Below are positions 14,181 through 18,824 of a DNA stretch of 18,824 nucleotides, piece after piece. The notes under the pieces were generated by a model. The model was given only the letters and a program-made list of their open reading frames with translations. It ran no database searches and was not told where the DNA came from. Location: the NCBI RefSeq assembly GCF_024460475.1, contig NZ_JANFYN010000045.1:1-18824 (forward strand). Direction: 5' to 3'. Origin of the DNA: Holdemanella sp. MSK.7.32. GTDB taxonomy: Bacteria > Bacillota_I > Bacilli_A > Erysipelotrichales > Erysipelotrichaceae. Position numbers and translations under genes: made by a program. Within the stretch, counting starts at the first letter, position 1. The number at the start of each line of letters is the position of its first letter.

Positions 14181-16845
14181 TACTTCTCATTTTATCTATA
14201 TCAGATACATATTCCTGCCACGAAGAGGGACGCAAGCTATAATCTATTCGTATTTTTGTCCACCCATTCAATTCTGATACCCAGTTATTAGGACGATTAC
14301 TACGATGGATGTGAAGTTTATCGTCAAAAGCTTCAATCCCAAAATCACGAAGAAGATCAACACCTATTAGCTCAATATCAATATACTCTTTGTCAGGATA
14401 CAACTGTTTTAAAATATCGAGCATTTTCATACGCCAATAATGGTTTGTGTTATTGGTACTATCTAGACCCTTCGTTTCTGTCATAAGGGGCGGAATAAAT
14501 TTGCAAGACACTTTATCACTCGTGACTGTAAAAGAAAGTACATGCATTTCAGGGATAAGCCTTTCCTCAAATACATCTAAAGCTAATAAATAGCTTTCGA
14601 ACAATGATGGATGCTCAAAAAGTCCACGTATTGCATCTGCAGATGGTTGGAGCCCTCCTGCGCACACATCATTAACTATTTCGTTAGTATTGTATGGTAA
14701 TTTAATTTTCACATTACGCTTTGCCATCCAAAATAGCGCATATCCAAACGATGAACGATCAGTATCTGAGTTAGGCAAAACTGATGGTACTGCACTATTA
14801 TTAATGAAGTAATCTGTTGCTTGGTAATTAATAGAGAGTGAAGTTAACGAACTCTTAACCTCATCGATGGCATTTTGTATATCCACCTCATTAAAAATAG
14901 ACCAATCTTTCATTCCATCTAGAATCAGCTTATCTGATTGTAGAATCCCAGAAAGATCAATAGGTAAAAAACATAACCATCCCTTGCCACGTTTTGCTAC
15001 TAGAGAGCTAATAAATGTCATGTTGCTATCGACATAACGTTTTACATCTAACCAAAGCATTGACTTAATGGCATTTGCATATCCTATCCAATCGTTAAAC
15101 CGTATTTGAGAAAGGCATTGTATATCTTTGATGTCGTATCCCTGATTAGAAAAATAATCCAACAGAATTACTCTTACATTTTTTGATGAGATACATGACA
15201 AAGCCTTGAATACAACATCTCTTGGCGTAGTGTAAATCTGATTGCATAACGCATCAAAAACAATTTTCGCACGTACAGGATGAAGTGCTTCGATGGATCC
15301 ATCATCACCTACCCTGATTAAATATTCATCTTTCAAACGTTTTATAGCAGAGTTTATTGTAGAACAATGAATTTCATTTTTTACAGAAGCAAGATTAACA
15401 GCACATCCCAATCGACCTACGTAGCAAACTAGCTGAAGTAGTTCTAACCATTCATCCGAAACACCATCTTGAAGCAATGCATCAATCTGATTTTGGAGTC
15501 GCTGGGCCAAAGTCTGATTATTCGTCAACAAATAAACAAATTCAATTAATGGTCCTTGTCCGCCAAATGATTGCCATGCCTCTTCAAAAGTTCTGTGCTC
15601 AGCATGAGGTTGAGCTTCCGTAAACGAATGATAAATACGTGCTGCTTCTTCTTTCGATAAAGTCAAGTCTACAATTCCATGTTTGATTGCCTTTCCGTTA
15701 ATTGGTGTTCGGTTATAATCTTCATCTCGTATAGAAATAAGAACAGGAATGGAAAGACCTCGAGCTTGTAACTCTTGGAGTAAAAATGCCCAAAGTGTTT
15801 CGCCAGGTTGTACATCAATATAAATAATGAGATGCGCATTATGCTTACCAAGTCCAGCTAAAGCTGAAACTAAGTTTTGTGCTTGTCCTTCGTTAGCAAT
15901 AGCACGTACACAAAATACGCAGCCTTCAGGATATCTATCAATTAAGTAGCGATAACAAAGAGTTGTCTTTCCTTGGCCAGATACACCCTTAAGAATTGCG
16001 ACACCTTTATTGCTAATTACAGTTTGAATCTCTTCCATCCAATGATTTCTTTTAAAATCAAAATTGTTTCGAATATGTGTAGGATGTGCAGACACACCTT
16101 GCAAATACTCTTTTTCTAACTGTTCATGATTACCAGTAAGTTGCAATTCATCTAAACGTACAAGGGATTTGTTGTATTCCTTGTAAAACCCATCTATTGC
16201 TGCAATATTTGTTCCTATTTCGTGAATTTTTTCTTGCCACATTTTTAGTGTTGTGAATCCCTTGCTATTAGAAAGTACGGAAATGTGTTGAATTAATAGA
16301 TCTTTTGCTAATGTAGGTGCAGACATTACAGGAACATATTTACTGATTTGCGTTTGAATATTTAACTCTAAATCATCGAGATTCACTTTTTCAAAGTGCA
16401 AAGAACTAAGCAACCATTCAGTATTCTCCTTAGACAAACCATGTTCATTCATAAGTTTATTCATTATAACTTTTTTTGTATTAGCATTACCCATTTGCAA
16501 TTTCTGAAGTTCAGGACCTAAAGTATTGAAGTAGACAATCTTAATACATCTGAACCACGAATTTTGTTTATGCAAGCTACACATGCGATTAAAAAATCCT
16601 TCGCCACCTAGGGACGTTTTTGTTGAAGCAAGACTTGAAAGAGTTAAATCAGCAGAAATATTTTTAACCTGAACAGCCTCAATGACAACACCATTCTTTT
16701 TAATCACCAAATCCTCCACATCTTCTGGATAGTACTCATACGCACATTCATCAGATATTAATCTGGAGGCAATGTATAGCGTTTGGGACGAGAACCCTTT
16801 CCAGGCAGCTTGTGCACCCATGTCAGATTTTTGAAAAGTGCTCAT
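14158..16845 (-). CDS. STAND-type NTPase with N-terminal nuclease-like domain (Avs-like)
   Basis: This 895-residue protein has three parts. Residues 1 to about 165 look like a PD-(D/E)xK nuclease of the Cap4/DUF4297 kind: GAQAAWKGFSSQ (10-21), an acidic EDVEDLVI (41-48) and EAVQVKN (56-62, with Gln59 and Lys61). Residues about 265-530 are a STAND/AAA-like NTPase: Walker A GVSGQGKTT (287-295), Walker B LIIYIDV (339-345), an arginine sensor SIRDED (371-376) and a winged-helix region ending in LHPVRAK (521-527). Residues about 540-895 form a helical C-terminal region without a named repeat that I can see; by analogy this is where such proteins sense their trigger. The start at 16845 has an AAAGGAGG site 5 nt away. 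An in-frame GTG at 16977 has none. The 3' end overlaps the next gene by 23 bp. The domain order fits antiviral STAND systems such as Avs, but the partner gene is unusual. Confidence 0.8.
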   Translation of the reverse strand: MSTFQKSDMGAQAAWKGFSSQTLYIASRLISDECAYEYYPEDVEDLVIKKNGVVIEAVQVKNISADLTLSSLASTKTSLGGEGFFNRMCSLHKQNSWFRCIKIVYFNTLGPELQKLQMGNANTKKVIMNKLMNEHGLSKENTEWLLSSLHFEKVNLDDLELNIQTQISKYVPVMSAPTLAKDLLIQHISVLSNSKGFTTLKMWQEKIHEIGTNIAAIDGFYKEYNKSLVRLDELQLTGNHEQLEKEYLQGVSAHPTHIRNNFDFKRNHWMEEIQTVISNKGVAILKGVSGQGKTTLCYRYLIDRYPEGCVFCVRAIANEGQAQNLVSALAGLGKHNAHLIIYIDVQPGETLWAFLLQELQARGLSIPVLISIRDEDYNRTPINGKAIKHGIVDLTLSKEEAARIYHSFTEAQPHAEHRTFEEAWQSFGGQGPLIEFVYLLTNNQTLAQRLQNQIDALLQDGVSDEWLELLQLVCYVGRLGCAVNLASVKNEIHCSTINSAIKRLKDEYLIRVGDDGSIEALHPVRAKIVFDALCNQIYTTPRDVVFKALSCISSKNVRVILLDYFSNQGYDIKDIQCLSQIRFNDWIGYANAIKSMLWLDVKRYVDSNMTFISSLVAKRGKGWLCFLPIDLSGILQSDKLILDGMKDWSIFNEVDIQNAIDEVKSSLTSLSINYQATDYFINNSAVPSVLPNSDTDRSSFGYALFWMAKRNVKIKLPYNTNEIVNDVCAGGLQPSADAIRGLFEHPSLFESYLLALDVFEERLIPEMHVLSFTVTSDKVSCKFIPPLMTETKGLDSTNNTNHYWRMKMLDILKQLYPDKEYIDIELIGVDLLRDFGIEAFDDKLHIHRSNRPNNWVSELNGWTKIRIDYSLRPSSWQEYVSDIDKMRSNVRRFNC

Positions 16846-16887
16846 TTTTACCTCCTTTACGACAGTACATTCAAAATCTATTATTGT

Positions 16888-16909
16888 GTTTATTTTTGGA
16901 TAAATAAAC
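16888..16909. repeat. 22-bp palindrome in the STAND leader (possible operator)
   Basis: GTTTATTT (16888-16895) and AAATAAAC (16902-16909) form a perfect 8-bp inverted repeat around a 6-bp centre. It ends about 43 bp upstream of the STAND start codon and downstream of the best promoter match. It could be a repressor site, or a weak hairpin in the leader RNA. Confidence 0.4.
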
Positions 16910-17020
16910 GTATATACATTTTCAATATATTCATAATCATCATAACTTAAAGTAAGTATTGCGGTACTTAGAACCACTCTATCCGGAACTGATAGTCACC
17001 TAACAAATTAGTCAGTACCA

Positions 17021-17050
17021 ATTATACATTGTATAACAATCTGTCTACAA
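17021..17050 (-). promoter_or_regulatory. Candidate promoter of the STAND operon
   Basis: On the minus strand TTGTAG (plus 17045-17050) and a perfect TATAAT (17021-17026) are separated by 18 nt. The predicted leader is about 170 nt, unusually long for a two-gene defence unit. The -10 overlaps a small palindrome (TTATAC ATT GTATAA). A closer alternative, TTGAAA near 16918-16923, has only a poor -10. Confidence 0.45.
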
Positions 17051-17094
17051 TACATGTATAGACTTTTACAGAGAATTCAATGAACTTCATCCAC

Positions 17095-17388
17095 TTATTC
17101 AATAAGCTCACAAATAACTCCTTTGTCTAATATGAATTTAACCTTACCACTCGCTTCTTCACTCATCTTATCATATAGTCTCCCAGCACTATAGCTTTCT
17201 CCTAGTACTGTATAAGGGCTATTGGCTACATAACCAATCTTTCCTAGACCAGGAAGGTTTACACTAATGGCTTCTTTATCATATTCATTATCTTTTTCTT
17301 TCTTTAAATAAACAATCATTTCTTTTTCTAGAAATGAATCTCCATAATAATGATGTAATCCTGTAACTGTAAAATATATGTTTGACAT
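17095..17388 (-). CDS. Stand-alone HIRAN-domain protein
   Basis: This is a 97-residue soluble protein consisting of one HIRAN domain. It shows the typical start YFTVTGLHHYYGD, the central core EKDNEYDKEAISVNLPG with GKIGYVANSP, and the SAGRLYDK segment. HIRAN domains bind DNA, classically 3' ends of single strands in HLTF-type remodellers. The small free-standing bacterial forms are thought to recognise damaged or stalled DNA, but their role is not well established. The start is supported by a perfect AAAGGAGG site 8 nt upstream. It lies between the DUF2752 gene and the STAND operon on the same strand, with a candidate promoter of its own, and I see no clear terminator after it. Partial read-through into the STAND operon is therefore possible. 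Confidence 0.82.
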   Translation of the reverse strand: MSNIYFTVTGLHHYYGDSFLEKEMIVYLKKEKDNEYDKEAISVNLPGLGKIGYVANSPYTVLGESYSAGRLYDKMSEEASGKVKFILDKGVICELIE

Positions 17389-17432
17389 AAGTATGTCCTC
17401 CTTTAAAATTTCAAGTTACATCATTAATTGAC

Positions 17433-17463
17433 ATTATAAGTGTCTAAATAGTAAATAAATCAA
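17433..17463 (-). promoter_or_regulatory. Candidate promoter of the HIRAN gene
   Basis: On the minus strand TTGATT (plus 17458-17463) and a perfect TATAAT (17433-17438) are 19 nt apart. The -10 overlaps the stop codon of the upstream DUF2752 gene and predicts a leader of just under 40 nt. The spacing is slightly long. Confidence 0.4.
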
Positions 17464-17799
17464 ATTATTTTTTGAATAGATCATTGGACTATTTGGAAAA
17501 TAGAGAATCATTCGATAAATATAATACACAATCATGAGTGTACACCATAGGATTAATATCATTTTTGTTTTCTCTGGTTTTAACAAGCATAGTATGCCAC
17601 AAATCATTGTAGGTATTAATAGGGCGTGGTAATACAAGGATAATTGAATATTTCCTTTCAGAAGATGATACAGGCTTGTTTTCATGTTGCATCCTGGACA
17701 TGGCAATCCTGTAATGAATTGAAAGGGGCATTTATAGAATAATAAAAGAAGGAATAGTGTGAGAACTATTCCTAAATATTTAGTCTTTTGCGAAACCAT
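17434..17799 (-). CDS. DUF2752 membrane protein
   Basis: This is a 121-residue membrane protein with the hallmark of DUF2752: CP at residues 24-25 followed by TGLPCPGCN (30-38) and a nearby SLYHLLKGNIQLS segment. There are three likely membrane helices, at about 9-22, 53-73 and 80-100. The two cysteines in CPGC could bind a metal or form a disulfide; the family's activity is unknown. It begins 20 bp inside the upstream zinc-ribbon/GYF gene with a weak ribosome site, so translation is probably coupled. DUF2752 genes are often next to zinc-ribbon, TM2 or DUF4234 genes, which fits this neighbour. The usual second glycine-threonine part of the motif reads CNMKTS here, a mild variant. Confidence 0.82.
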   Translation of the reverse strand: MVSQKTKYLGIVLTLFLLLLFYKCPFQFITGLPCPGCNMKTSLYHLLKGNIQLSLYYHALLIPTMICGILCLLKPEKTKMILILWCTLMIVYYIYRMILYFPNSPMIYSKNNLIYLLFRHL

Positions 17800-18760
17800 T
17801 AATATGACTCTGAAGGATGCAATAGGATACTAAAGATAATTGAAGTATGGATAATACCATTAAAACGATACTATCATCACTAGGATGATGTCCATTACTT
17901 CTTGTAAGACTAGATACCATCTTACCAGCCTTCCATAAGTAGTATAGTAAGTAGATTCCACATGTCACAATGCTTAATACAACGACAAGTCCTGGTTCAG
18001 CACCTTTTTCTTGGTTTTGACTTTCACATAAATCATTTAAGTCATGTGCGATTGTATATAGCCAATAAATACTATAAATGCCACAAGTAACTAGACTTAA
18101 TACTACACAGAGTCCAATACTCTTTTCTTTTACAACTCCAGTAGTAAAAGAAAAACTTGGTTCTACATGCACTGTTTCATTACCTGCAAGCTCGGTATTC
18201 TTTAATCTTTGCCAATCTTGCATACCTGTTTTCCATACAAAACTATTTCCAGTTAATACACCACTGTCAATAAATCCTTTCATGTCTGATTCACTAAAAG
18301 GTCCTTTAGAATCATTATTCTCTACATAATACCAATCATTCGAAGATGATGATGTAGAAATAAATTCGTTTAACTCAGTATTCTCTAGTCTTTCCCAGTC
18401 TTTCATACTTGCCTTCCATACTAGAGTACTACCATTGATTTCACCAGAAGTAATCTTAGCCTTCATCTCTTCTATACTGAATGATCCTTTAGAATCATTG
18501 TTTGATACGTAGTACCATTCTTTTACTGATGTAGACTCTTCTGCTTCTTCTTTCTCATTCACTGATTCTACTTCAACATCACTTTGCTCAACATTAGTTG
18601 TATTTAATGTCTCTTCTACATTATTTTCAGTTACTTTTTCCGTCTTATCCACGACTGCAACAGGTACAACAATATCTTTATCGACTTCTACCTTTGTTCC
18701 ACAGTTTGAACAAAACTTAGAATCATCACTTATTTCGTGCCCACAATTTTTACAAAACAT
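17780..18760 (-). CDS. Zinc ribbon, double GYF_2 and DUF4234 membrane protein
   Basis: This 326-residue protein has four parts. An N-terminal zinc ribbon has Cys3, Cys6, Cys17 and Cys20 (FCKNCG, FCSNCG). An acidic, probably disordered linker (about 28-80) follows. Two GYF_2-type repeats come next (about 82-133 and 142-193), each starting WYYV.NNDSKG and carrying VWK..M.DW.RL.NTEL. A DUF4234-like membrane part (about 212-318) has three hydrophobic segments and two copies of VVLS.VTCGIY. The two GYF_2 units are recent-looking duplicates. The start at 18760 has AGGAAG 7 nt upstream; a TTG at 18766 is less likely. The cytosolic domains probably bind proteins at the membrane, but the function is unknown. 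It is first in a unit with the DUF2752 gene and is preceded by a large palindrome. Confidence 0.85.
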   Translation of the reverse strand: MFCKNCGHEISDDSKFCSNCGTKVEVDKDIVVPVAVVDKTEKVTENNVEETLNTTNVEQSDVEVESVNEKEEAEESTSVKEWYYVSNNDSKGSFSIEEMKAKITSGEINGSTLVWKASMKDWERLENTELNEFISTSSSSNDWYYVENNDSKGPFSESDMKGFIDSGVLTGNSFVWKTGMQDWQRLKNTELAGNETVHVEPSFSFTTGVVKEKSIGLCVVLSLVTCGIYSIYWLYTIAHDLNDLCESQNQEKGAEPGLVVVLSIVTCGIYLLYYLWKAGKMVSSLTRSNGHHPSDDSIVLMVLSILQLSLVSYCILQSHINGFAKD

Positions 18761-18774
18761 ATTCAATCTTCCTG

Positions 18775-18817
18775 GTATATTGTAATTGACCCATCTAACT
18801 GGTCATCTACAATATAC
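18775..18817. repeat. 43-bp palindromic element upstream of the GYF_2 gene
   Basis: GTATATTGTA (18775-18784) and TACAATATAC (18808-18817) are perfect 10-bp inverted repeats. The inner GACC/GGTC can extend the pairing, leaving a loop of about 9 nt. It ends about 15 bp before the start codon of the GYF_2 gene, so it may be an operator or an RNA hairpin affecting its expression. A GGAGG-like sequence at the window edge (18819-18824 on the minus strand) has no gene attached within view. Confidence 0.5.
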
Positions 18818-18824
18818 TCCTCCT

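Noticed and set aside
16846..16977. In-frame 44-residue N-terminal extension of the STAND protein from a GTG at 16977
   Set aside because: It has no ribosome site and covers the 22-bp palindrome, whereas the ATG at 16845 follows a perfect AAAGGAGG.

Overview
The window looks like a low-GC Bacillota chromosome. The signs are AT-rich intergenic DNA, strong AGGAGG-type ribosome binding sites, sigma-A type promoters and a tRNA-val T-box leader in front of valS. The overall style is compatible with Erysipelotrichia or a related gut lineage, but no ribosomal RNA or taxon marker is present, so this placement is inference. Almost every gene lies on the minus strand. No integrase, transposase, tRNA, rRNA or CRISPR array was seen.

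Region by region: (1) 205-1030 holds two tandem paralogous small proteins with a YokE-like bacterial PH domain. (2) 1031-1504 is non-coding and contains a long structured hairpin. (3) 1505-8222 is an antiviral block read leftwards from one good promoter. It contains an AAA+ ATPase and a cytoplasmic subtilisin-like protease (an ietAS-type pair), followed by an OLD-family nuclease and a UvrD-type helicase (a Gabija gajA-gajB pair). (4) 8321-11240 is the housekeeping gene valS with its terminator, T-box riboswitch and promoter. (5) 11259-12502 holds a small divergent coiled-coil gene, then a two-gene unit of a DUF3990 protein (ADP-ribosyltransferase-like, toxin candidate) and an unnamed partner. 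(6) 12473-12830 is non-coding with hairpins and palindromes. (7) 12831-16845 is a translationally coupled pair: a STAND-type NTPase with an N-terminal nuclease-like domain, and a 449-residue protein I do not recognise. This is the best candidate here for an undescribed defence system. (8) 17095-18760 holds a stand-alone HIRAN protein, a DUF2752 membrane protein and a zinc-ribbon/double-GYF_2/DUF4234 membrane protein, preceded by a large palindrome at the window edge.

How the genes work together: valS is flanked on both sides by accessory defence or toxin-like modules, so this is a defence island built around a housekeeping gene. The ietAS and Gabija pairs are close and co-directional, with no terminator seen between them, which suggests co-expression. 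The ietA promoter carries two TGGGACA direct repeats exactly 20 bp apart. IetA ends in a helix-turn-helix-like segment, so autoregulation is a reasonable hypothesis. The STAND pair has its own long leader with a 22-bp palindrome.
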